Origin: an uncultured Parabacteroides sp.
GTDB lineage: Bacteria; Bacteroidota; Bacteroidia; Bacteroidales; Tannerellaceae
Direction of reading: 5' to 3'
DNA: 12,524 nucleotides
Assembly (NCBI GenBank): GCA_937890135.1
Contig: CALBYC010000136.1
Coordinates: 1 to 12,524 of the forward strand
Position 1 is the stretch's first letter. Every line of letters begins with the position of its first letter. Position numbers and translations under genes: made by a program. Positions 6,779 to 12,524 of this stretch are shown one piece after another. The notes under the pieces were generated by a model. That model was given only the letters and a program-made list of their open reading frames with translations. It had not been told where the DNA came from and ran no database searches.

Positions 6779-8011
6779 TTAGAATATTCCACCGCCTTGG
6801 CACCTGTTTTCCTGCTTTTTTATGTAAACACATAAACCTATGATAACTAAATAAAATAAAGGGGAAAGCCAAATCGAATAGGAACAATGGAGGCGCAGAG
6901 GGGGCAAGTTTGCCATCCGCTCTATTGTTTCCAAAAAGCCGTGGGTCAGCCCGGTTATGCAGGAAGACAAAAGGGGGAAACCGCATCCCCATAGAGATAG
7001 TACACTCCAAAGTAAGGAGAGAGGGATCAGTAATGTGGCGAATAGCGTGATAGGCAGTGCCGAGAGGAGGGATGCCGACGATATTTCCCCAAAGTAATAG
7101 AAGCATAAAGGGAATGTCCCGATTTGTGCTGCCAGTGCGATGGCAAACCATTGCCAGGCGGTTCGGACGACGGGATTGAACAGCTTTTCCAGATGCAGCC
7201 ATTTGTTGATTCTGGGATAGAAAAAAAGAATGGACAGGACGGCTGCGTAGCTTAGTTCGAAACCCAGGTCGAAAAGATAGGATGGGTTGTATACCAGCAT
7301 CCAAAAGGCGGAAGCCCAAACTATATTGAAACGTTCTTTCCTCCGGTCGAAGATTCTGGCAATGATGACGAGGGACAGCATGGAGGTTGCCCGTATTGCC
7401 GACGGCGCCAATCCGGTTATGGCGGCAAAGAGCCAAATAAATGCCAACGACGCTATTTGTATGACAGGGGCAGGCAAGAGAGAAAAAGGAGGTTGTTTCC
7501 CTATTGTCCGTAAAAGAGAATATACAACGCCGACATGGAAACCGCTAACGGCCAGGATATGGGCAGCTCCTGCCATGGAAAACTGATGTCGCATCTCCGT
7601 CCCGAGGTTTTGCCTGTACCCGTAACAGATGGCCCCCAATATGCTCTTTTCCGAATCGGACAAAGGCAGGCTGTCGAAGGTGCTTAATAATTCCAATTGC
7701 CATTCCCGGCAGAGAGACAGCAGGGGGGACGAATGGTGGAAGGAAGGCATTCGGAATCGGAAATACACATATTCGAAGGCGAGCATCAGGAAGAGGGACG
7801 AAAAGATTATGCCCCAGTCTCCCCTTCGTTCGTAGGGCAGATACTTGCGGCGGGATAGTTTGCTCAGGGACAGAAGGAGTATCCCTGAGAGACATAGGGC
7901 GATGACGGACGGGATGGCTATATGCCCCGGGACATACGCCGCCAAGCAAATACCTGTTATCCAAAGGATAAGGATACGGCTATAAGGCCTTTTCCTTAAT
8001 TCATTTTCCAT
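6779..8011 (-). CDS. comEC: Short ComEC/Rec2-family membrane protein (competence-domain only)
   Basis: This is a polytopic inner-membrane protein of the ComEC/Rec2 family, whose members form the channel for single-stranded DNA uptake. The Competence domain core is clear: GAAHILAVSGFHVGV (148-162), GLAPSAIRATSML (200-212), FDLGFELSYAAVLSILFFYP (247-266) and QIGTFPLCFYYF (296-307). I take the ATG at 8011 (MENELRKRPYSR, 410 residues), because the 24 extra residues reachable from a GTG at 8083 are polar and unlike a membrane-protein start. Two or three N-terminal TM segments (about 12-50 and 67-84) run straight into the competence core. The OB-fold DUF4131 domain usual between them is missing, as is a C-terminal metallo-beta-lactamase-like domain. 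The frame itself is open and uninterrupted. It lies downstream of rpe and the YitT gene on the same strand and is probably cotranscribed with them. Whether a protein this short still moves DNA is unclear. Confidence 0.8.
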   Translation of the reverse strand: MENELRKRPYSRILILWITGICLAAYVPGHIAIPSVIALCLSGILLLSLSKLSRRKYLPYERRGDWGIIFSSLFLMLAFEYVYFRFRMPSFHHSSPLLSLCREWQLELLSTFDSLPLSDSEKSILGAICYGYRQNLGTEMRHQFSMAGAAHILAVSGFHVGVVYSLLRTIGKQPPFSLLPAPVIQIASLAFIWLFAAITGLAPSAIRATSMLSLVIIARIFDRRKERFNIVWASAFWMLVYNPSYLFDLGFELSYAAVLSILFFYPRINKWLHLEKLFNPVVRTAWQWFAIALAAQIGTFPLCFYYFGEISSASLLSALPITLFATLLIPLSLLWSVLSLWGCGFPLLSSCITGLTHGFLETIERMANLPPLRLHCSYSIWLSPLFYLVIIGLCVYIKKQENRCQGGGIF

Positions 8012-8109
8012 AGAGGTTCTGTTTTGTGAAAGATAATGACAGGTTTGGGCGGCCTGGCGAACAGTCCGTTTGACCACCGGCACCTGTTTTGTGTATTATA
8101 TGAAATTTG

Positions 8110-9075
8110 TCATTCCGGTTGGACTTCTCCTTTGTCCGGCAACTGTTTCCAGCCTTCCCCAAAGGTGTCATAGGCATCCGTGACTATGACGAACGCTTTC
8201 GGATCGACCTGTTTGATGGTTTGCTTTATCCCGGCGACCTCCTTGTAGCTGACGACAAGGAAAATCATTTCTTTTTCGCTGCCGCTGTATAACCCGCTGC
8301 TTTTGATGCAAGTGGCTGTCCTGTCCAGATCCTTCAAGATATATTCATGGAGTTCATGCAGTTTTTTGTCACTGATGATAAAAATCAGCTTGTCGTTCTT
8401 TGCCCCATTGATGACTCGGGCCAATATGCGTGAACTAACATAAATGGCAATCAGCGAGTAAAGGGAAAGCAAGCAGGATGGCGTGGTCGTATTGTCTGCG
8501 TTCCCCACGCCAAACCCGATGACCACTAATCCGAAGCAGACGACTACGGCATCAACCAGTAAAATGGCCGTGGAGAACTTGATATGGGCATATTTCTGGA
8601 TAATCATGGCGACGATGTCGCTGCCTCCGGTCGTCGCCTGGTTGCGAACTACGATGCCTTGGCCGATGCCGATAACGGCTGAGCCGAAGAGGGTCGTCAG
8701 CATCAGGTGGTCTGTCATGTCCAATGTCCCGCCTAACAACAGGGCAGGATCCAAGTTCTCCAATGCTTCTTTTGTCGGGTAGGCAAAATAGGACAGGGCA
8801 TTCATGATAAAGGGAGTGCTGAGCGCCGCAGCGATGGTGCGTCCTCCCAGTTTCGACCCCAACAATACGACGGATAGGATTAATAAGGGAATATCGAACA
8901 TATATCCGAACGTACCGACCTGTATGGACGGGAACAGGTTATGAAGGACAATGCTGGCACCGTATACCCCTCCCGGCACAATGTTGTATGGGTTGATGAA
9001 AAAGACGAACCCGGCTGCCATGATTGTGCAACCAATGAAGATTCCCAACCAAGAAATGAGTTGCTGTTTTATCAT
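8110..9075 (-). CDS. YitT family membrane protein with C-terminal DUF2179 domain
   Basis: This 321-residue protein has five or six hydrophobic segments in the first 225 residues: about 8-27, 57-74, 80-98, 124-143, 168-190 and 200-220. It then has a soluble C-terminal DUF2179 domain (about 246-306) containing RTATCIKSSGLYSG, the strand IFLVV and DPKAFVIVTD. The glycine-rich motifs NIVPGGVYGAS (31-41) and NQATTGGSDIVA (145-156) are the paired half-repeats of the YitT membrane region. The family is widespread and its biochemical role is not settled; transport or a ligand-sensing role through DUF2179 has been supposed. The start at 9075 is an ATG 25 bases after the rpe stop, and the length is normal for the family. 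The gene sits between rpe and the comEC-like gene, with no visible promoter of its own, so it most likely reads from the rpe promoter. Confidence 0.9.
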   Translation of the reverse strand: MIKQQLISWLGIFIGCTIMAAGFVFFINPYNIVPGGVYGASIVLHNLFPSIQVGTFGYMFDIPLLILSVVLLGSKLGGRTIAAALSTPFIMNALSYFAYPTKEALENLDPALLLGGTLDMTDHLMLTTLFGSAVIGIGQGIVVRNQATTGGSDIVAMIIQKYAHIKFSTAILLVDAVVVCFGLVVIGFGVGNADNTTTPSCLLSLYSLIAIYVSSRILARVINGAKNDKLIFIISDKKLHELHEYILKDLDRTATCIKSSGLYSGSEKEMIFLVVSYKEVAGIKQTIKQVDPKAFVIVTDAYDTFGEGWKQLPDKGEVQPE

Positions 9076-9100
9076 AAAATATAGGATTATTATTTGTGTT

Positions 9101-9751
9101 TTACAATGTTTTTAATTCATGGATAGTTTGTATGGGATCGGGGGAATTAAAGACAAAACTGCCTGCGACCAGCACGTCTGCCCCGGCATCCAGCAGCTGC
9201 TTCCCTGTTTGCAGGTTTACTCCGCCGTCTATTTCTATCAATGTCTTTAATCCTTTCCGGTCTATCATTTCTCTTAATGCTTTGGTTTTGTCCAATGTAT
9301 GCGTGATGAACTTTTGTCCGCCGTAGCCTGGATTGACCGACATCAGGAGAACCATGTCCAAGTCTTGGATGATATCTTCCAACAGGACGACAGGAGTATG
9401 CGGGTTCAATGTGACCCCGGCTTTCATCCCCGCCTCTTTGATGGCAGTGATGACCCGGTGTAGGTGGGTGCATGCCTCATAATGCACGTTCATCATGTAA
9501 GCGCCCAGTGCAGCCACTTCGTGGATGAACTTTTGAGGTTCGACTATCATCAAGTGGACATCCAATTTCTTTTTGCATACTTTTTTTAAATCGGCCAATA
9601 CTGGAAACCCGAAAGATATATTAGGGATAAATACGCCATCCATTATGTCCAAGTGAAGCCAGTCTGCCTCGCTGTTGTTAATCATTTCCACATCCCGTTG
9701 CAAATTCAAGAAGTTCGCCGAAAGCAACGAGGGAGCAATCAATGGTCTCAT
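9101..9751 (-). CDS. rpe: Ribulose-phosphate 3-epimerase
   Basis: This cytoplasmic TIM-barrel enzyme interconverts D-ribulose 5-phosphate and D-xylulose 5-phosphate in the non-oxidative pentose phosphate pathway. The 216-residue length is normal. Diagnostic parts are APSLLSANF (6-14) and HLDIMDGVFIPN (33-44), carrying metal ligands His33 and Asp35, with Asp35 as one catalytic acid/base. DVHLM (64-68) brings His66, NPGYGGQKF (140-148) is the flexible loop motif, and EIDGGV (173-178) brings Asp175, the second acid/base. The phosphate-binding end is GADVLVAGS (190-198). All key residues are present, so an active enzyme is expected. It is the first gene of a leftward run with the YitT-family gene (25-base gap) and the comEC-like gene. 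A Bacteroides-type promoter lies in the 85-base gap upstream, separating it from the MFS gene. Confidence 0.96.
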   Translation of the reverse strand: MRPLIAPSLLSANFLNLQRDVEMINNSEADWLHLDIMDGVFIPNISFGFPVLADLKKVCKKKLDVHLMIVEPQKFIHEVAALGAYMMNVHYEACTHLHRVITAIKEAGMKAGVTLNPHTPVVLLEDIIQDLDMVLLMSVNPGYGGQKFITHTLDKTKALREMIDRKGLKTLIEIDGGVNLQTGKQLLDAGADVLVAGSFVFNSPDPIQTIHELKTL

Positions 9752-9776
9752 ACGTGATAATTAAATGTTTGAAGTA

Positions 9777-9809
9777 CAAAAGTAACAATTTTTCCGGTAT
9801 CATTCGGAA
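9777..9809 (-). promoter_or_regulatory. Bacteroides-type promoter of rpe
   Basis: The - strand contains TACTTTTG (9784 down to 9777), a full match to the Bacteroides -7 element TAnnTTTG. A poor -33 element, TTCCG (9809-9805), lies 20 bases upstream. Transcription should begin near 9770, about 20 nt before the rpe start codon. Confidence 0.6.
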
Positions 9810-9836
9810 TAATCGATGAAAAAACGGGCAGGCAGG

Positions 9837-10991
9837 TCAATCTTTTTTCAGGCTTAAGAGCAGGAAAATGAGCCCTGGGACAAAAACGATGATGCCGGTT
9901 GTCAGCAAGGCGGTTTTCAGGGAGCATATATCATTCAGCCAGCCGACAAATGGGGCCGCTGCGGCAAACATGAGGCGAATGATGAAGTTCCGGATGGAGA
10001 GGACGGTCGCTCGCATTTCGGAAAAAGTCAGTTGGTTGATGTATCCTTTTAGGATAGGAGTGGCCAGTCCGCGCACGATGTAAAAGAAGAACAGGATGAT
10101 TAACCCCAAGTAAGTCAGGTTAAAGGCAAGGATGAGATAGCCCCCGACTATGGTGAACAGGATTAACATATTCATCTTGTTCATCCCCAGTTTGCGTTCG
10201 ATGCGGTCTGAATAAAAAGCCGCGATGCCGACGATTACATTCAATGCCGTCCAGATGATGCCGAACCAAGATGTGGGGGTGGCCAAATAAATCAACACCG
10301 GTTGAACGAACCATGCCATCATCAGGGTAGCTGCTCCGATTATGCCGGAAAACATGATGTTGCAGCATAGATGGCGGTTCGTAAACAGGGAGTATTTGAC
10401 GATGCGTAAGATTTCAGCGACGGGATTCTCCACTTGCCCTTTCGAGTTGAACTCCTGCAAGGCGCAAGCGGCAGGGATCCCGACAAAGGAGACCGCGGCC
10501 TGGGCATAGAACGGATAACGCAGTGAAACGGCAGCCAGCAAACCACCGAAAATACCGGCAAATGCCTCGGAGAAATTGCCAAGCATGGTTATGCGTCCTT
10601 CATATTTCAAGTAATCCCCTTCATGCCCATAATGTTTCACCGTGTCATATAACAAGGCGGAATCAGCCCCGTTTACCAAGGTTTGCCCGCTCCCTAACAA
10701 AAGTTCCGCAACGAGGAAAGCCGTGAATGTCCCGGTGAATGAATAGCACAGGTATCCTAAAAAGAAGAGGATGCAACCCAGCACCAAGCAGCGTTTGCGT
10801 CCCCACACGTCGGCCAAATACCCCGATGGTATTTCCAACGCCACGGCGGCAACCGAATATGCGCTTTTCAGAATGAAAATGTCCTCAAGTCCCAATTTCT
10901 GTTCTTGGAAAAATAAAACGATGATAGGCATCACCAATGAGAACCACTTGGACACTTTTATCAAATAAAAAGCTATTATATTTCGATTCAT
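9837..10991 (-). CDS. Major facilitator superfamily transporter
   Basis: This 384-residue protein has about 12 predicted membrane segments in two halves joined by a polar linker (about 180-200). The MFS motif A is clear in the loop after TM2: GYLADVWGRKR (57-67). The stretch NGADSALLYDTV (107-118) after TM4 and the loop RATVLSIRNFI (327-337) in the second half are typical of MFS proteins annotated as drug or sugar-type exporters in Bacteroidetes; the substrate cannot be told. The frame is open further upstream to an ATG at 11051. I prefer the ATG at 10991 (MNRNIIAFYLIK), because a good TAnnTTTG promoter lies between them (11030-11037) and the extra 20 residues would be upstream of the transcript start. 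It is divergent from paaK and ends 85 bases before rpe, which has its own promoter. Confidence 0.88.
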   Translation of the reverse strand: MNRNIIAFYLIKVSKWFSLVMPIIVLFFQEQKLGLEDIFILKSAYSVAAVALEIPSGYLADVWGRKRCLVLGCILFFLGYLCYSFTGTFTAFLVAELLLGSGQTLVNGADSALLYDTVKHYGHEGDYLKYEGRITMLGNFSEAFAGIFGGLLAAVSLRYPFYAQAAVSFVGIPAACALQEFNSKGQVENPVAEILRIVKYSLFTNRHLCCNIMFSGIIGAATLMMAWFVQPVLIYLATPTSWFGIIWTALNVIVGIAAFYSDRIERKLGMNKMNMLILFTIVGGYLILAFNLTYLGLIILFFFYIVRGLATPILKGYINQLTFSEMRATVLSIRNFIIRLMFAAAAPFVGWLNDICSLKTALLTTGIIVFVPGLIFLLLSLKKD

Positions 10992-11029
10992 ACCTGACAA
11001 ATTGACTATTGTTTTTATAAAAACAGCGT

Positions 11030-11061
11030 CAAAGTTAGAAATATATTGCATAATACCGAAA
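11030..11061 (-). promoter_or_regulatory. Bacteroides-type promoter of the MFS gene
   Basis: The - strand has TAACTTTG (11037-11030), a perfect TAnnTTTG -7 element, with TTTCG (11061-11057) 19 bases upstream as a near-match to the -33 TTTG box. Its start of transcription, near 11024, decides for the MFS start codon at 10991 over the one at 11051. Confidence 0.62.
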
Positions 11062-11076
11062 TTCTAATTACTTTTA
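11045..11076 (+). promoter_or_regulatory. Candidate Bacteroides-type promoter of paaK
   Basis: ATTG (11045-11048) and TACTTTTA (11069-11076) are 20 bases apart and match the -33 TTTG and -7 TAnnTTTG boxes with one mismatch each. The start of transcription would be near 11083, about 39 nt before the paaK start. The box region overlaps that of the divergent MFS promoter. Confidence 0.4.
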
Positions 11077-11121
11077 GGTCGTCTTTTTCGATAAATCTTA
11101 ATAATAATACCGATTAATAAA

Positions 11122-12423
11122 ATGATTTGGAATGAAACAATAGAATGTATGGACCGTGAGGAGTTGCGGAAATTGCAGGGATTGCGTTTGAGGAGGGTTG
11201 TTGAGCATGCCTACCATAATTCTCCGTTTTACAGGAAGAAAATGCAGGAGTTAGGCGTGATGCCGCAAGACATACAGACGATAGACGATATCGTGAAGTT
11301 GCCATTTACCGTGAAGCAAGACCTGCGGGACAATTATCCGTTTGGCTTGATGGCTGTTCCCATGTCGGAGATAGTCCGCCTGCATGCTTCGTCCGGGACG
11401 ACCGGCAAACCTATCGTGGTAGGTTACACCCGCAAGGATTTAGGCATTTGGGAGGAGGCTGTTTCCCGTTGCCTGACCGCATACGGGTTGACAAAGAACG
11501 ATTCCGTGCAAGTGTCGTATGGATACGGGATGTTTACGGGTGGGTTAGGCCTGCACTATGGAGTGGAGAACATGGGAGGAACGGTCATTCCGATGAGTAG
11601 CGGGAACACGCAGAAACAGATTCAGTTGATGCATGACTTTGGTGCGAAGGCTTTGGCTTGCACTCCTTCTTATGCTTTGTATTTGGCCGAGACGATTCGC
11701 AATTCGGGCATTCCTTTGGAAGAATTCAAACTGAAAGTGGGGATATTTGGCGCTGAACCTTGGACGGAAAACATGCGCAAGGAGTTGCAGGAAAAGCTGA
11801 ATATCAAGGCGTATGATATTTATGGGCTGACAGAAATCTGTGGCCCGGGCGTGGGGGGCGAATGTGAATGCCAGAACGGGACGCACCTTTGGGAGGACTA
11901 TTTCTTCCCGGAGATTGTGGACCCGAAGACATTGCAGCCGGTAGAACCGGGTAAGGTGGGCGAGCTGGTGTTTACCACCCTGACCAAGGAAGGCATGCCT
12001 ATGCTGCGTTACCGGACGCGGGACCTTACTCATTTGATATACGATAAATGCGACTGCGGACGTACGATGGTGCGCATGGGCAGGATTTTAGGCCGCAGCG
12101 ATGACATGCTGATTATCCGGGGCGTGAATGTCTTCCCTTCGCAAGTCGAGTCGGTTATATTGGAATTGCCGGAATTCGAGGCGCATTACCTGATTGTGGT
12201 TGACCGTGTGAACAATACGGATACCTTCCAGATCCAGGTGGAATTGCGCCCGGAATACTATACGGATGAAATGAACAAGCTTTTGGCGTTGAAGAAGAGA
12301 ATTGCCAACAGGATACAAAGCGTCATCGGGCTTCAGCCGGATATCCGCATCGTGGAGCCGAGAAGCATCGAGCGAAGCATGGGAAAGGCCAAACATGTCA
12401 TGGATAATCGTAAATTAGTATAG
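11122..12423 (+). CDS. paaK: Phenylacetate-CoA ligase (AMP-forming)
   Basis: This 433-residue cytoplasmic enzyme of the ANL adenylating family converts an aryl acetate, ATP and CoA to the aryl-acetyl-CoA, AMP and pyrophosphate. The motifs occur in family order: phosphate loop SSGTTGKP (90-97), A5 YGLTE (234-238), A7 YRTRD (297-301), the hinge GRSDDMLIIRGVNVFP (324-339), and a C-terminal lid with GKAK (421-424) holding the catalytic lysine. Paired cysteines occur at 248/250 and 310/312. The short length (430-440 residues, not 550-650) is characteristic of PaaK within the family. Start ATG 11122 gives MIWNETIE, the usual beginning. An ACT-domain gene follows after 12 bases. In gut Bacteroidales PaaK homologues commonly accompany indolepyruvate:ferredoxin oxidoreductase (iorAB) in aromatic amino acid and aryl acid metabolism. 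Here iorAB does not precede it, since an MFS gene diverges instead. Phenylacetate, indoleacetate or a related acid are all possible substrates. Confidence 0.93.
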   Translation: MIWNETIECMDREELRKLQGLRLRRVVEHAYHNSPFYRKKMQELGVMPQDIQTIDDIVKLPFTVKQDLRDNYPFGLMAVPMSEIVRLHASSGTTGKPIVVGYTRKDLGIWEEAVSRCLTAYGLTKNDSVQVSYGYGMFTGGLGLHYGVENMGGTVIPMSSGNTQKQIQLMHDFGAKALACTPSYALYLAETIRNSGIPLEEFKLKVGIFGAEPWTENMRKELQEKLNIKAYDIYGLTEICGPGVGGECECQNGTHLWEDYFFPEIVDPKTLQPVEPGKVGELVFTTLTKEGMPMLRYRTRDLTHLIYDKCDCGRTMVRMGRILGRSDDMLIIRGVNVFPSQVESVILELPEFEAHYLIVVDRVNNTDTFQIQVELRPEYYTDEMNKLLALKKRIANRIQSVIGLQPDIRIVEPRSIERSMGKAKHVMDNRKLV

Positions 12424-12430
12424 AAAGGAG
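12424..12430 (+). promoter_or_regulatory. Strong Shine-Dalgarno before the ACT-domain gene
   Basis: AAAGGAG starts directly after the paaK stop and ends 5 bases before the ATG at 12436. Such a clear Shine-Dalgarno is unusual beside the AT-rich, SD-poor leaders elsewhere in the window, and it fixes the start of the next gene. Confidence 0.75.
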
Positions 12431-12435
12431 TTCGT

Positions 12436-12524
12436 ATGCTGATAAAACAACTGTCTATTTTTTTAGAGAACAAGAAAGGACGTTTCACCGAGGTCGCGTC
12501 ACTGCTGGGTGAGGCGGGAGTCAA
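12436..12524 (+). CDS. ACT-domain protein, N-terminal fragment
   Basis: The frame opens with ATG at 12436 and runs off the window after 29 codons. The visible MLIKQLSIFLENKKGRFTEV followed by ASLLGEAGV is the first strand and helix of an ACT domain: a hydrophobic strand, the loop N-K-K-G-R, then a helix ending in a Gly-rich turn. ACT domains bind amino acids and regulate enzymes. A stand-alone ACT protein next to paaK is a recurring pair in Bacteroidales and probably senses an aromatic or branched amino acid. The 12-base gap and the strong Shine-Dalgarno indicate translation from the paaK transcript. Confidence 0.8.
   Translation, partial: MLIKQLSIFLENKKGRFTEVASLLGEAGV

Noticed and set aside
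6498..7436. Long open frame on the - strand across the comEC-like gene and the region after it
   Set aside because: It is out of frame with the clear competence-domain protein, has Arg/Pro/His-rich composition of a shadow frame, and runs through the twin palindromes and sigma-54-like promoter. Its tail peptide with two VKNLD units is simply the palindromes translated.
6799..8090. 12-bp direct repeat GGCACCTGTTTT near both ends of the comEC-like gene, as if an insertion footprint
   Set aside because: A few chance 12-mer pairs are expected in a window of this size, the copies are at different distances from the gene ends, and no integrase, transposase or inverted repeats are present.
9785..9836. 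T-run on the - strand after the MFS stop as a terminator
   Set aside because: The six T's are preceded by a GC-rich stretch, but no self-complementary stem could be found.
11051..11052. Longer MFS start at 11051
   Set aside because: The perfect TAnnTTTG element at 11030-11037 lies downstream of that codon, so the extra 20 residues would not be transcribed from it.

Overview
The window looks like a chromosomal segment of a Bacteroidales bacterium (Bacteroides/Parabacteroides type). The reasons are the discoidin-type surface protein end, the long FtsX/MacB-like permeases with their separate ATPase, the rpe/comEC neighbourhood, the pairing of a phenylacetate-CoA ligase with an ACT-domain protein, and promoter elements of the Bacteroides form TAnnTTTG. 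The genus cannot be fixed from the sequence alone. No tRNA, rRNA, CRISPR array, insertion sequence or phage gene was seen.

Layout. Bases 1-407 (+) are the C-terminal end of an F5/8 type C (discoidin) domain protein, closed by a strong intrinsic terminator at 432-477. An AT-rich stretch without a convincing gene follows, to 853. From 6496 down to 854 (all -) lies an ABC exporter-like cluster: an 8-TM FtsX/MacB-like permease (4112-6496), a LolD/MacB-type ATPase (3244-3924), and a second 8-TM permease (854-3214). From 10991 down to 6779 (all -) are an MFS transporter, ribulose-phosphate 3-epimerase (rpe), a YitT-family membrane protein, and a short ComEC/Rec2-like membrane protein. rpe has its own promoter and leads a tight run of three genes. 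On the + strand at the right end are a phenylacetate-CoA ligase (paaK) and the start of an ACT-domain protein, divergent from the MFS gene.

The most interesting content is regulatory. Upstream of the 6496 permease and upstream of the 3924 ATPase there are identical 42-bp blocks. Each holds two near-perfect 19-bp palindromes (GTGTC-N9-GACAC type) set 21 bp apart. In both places, exactly 53 bp nearer the gene, is a sigma-54-like -24/-12 element (TGGCAY-N5-TTGRA). The spacers between block and promoter have the same length but unrelated sequence. This is the layout of an enhancer-binding-protein (NtrC-family) upstream activating site driving sigma-54 promoters, and it implies that the orphan permease and the ATPase-permease pair are co-regulated by one activator not present in the window.
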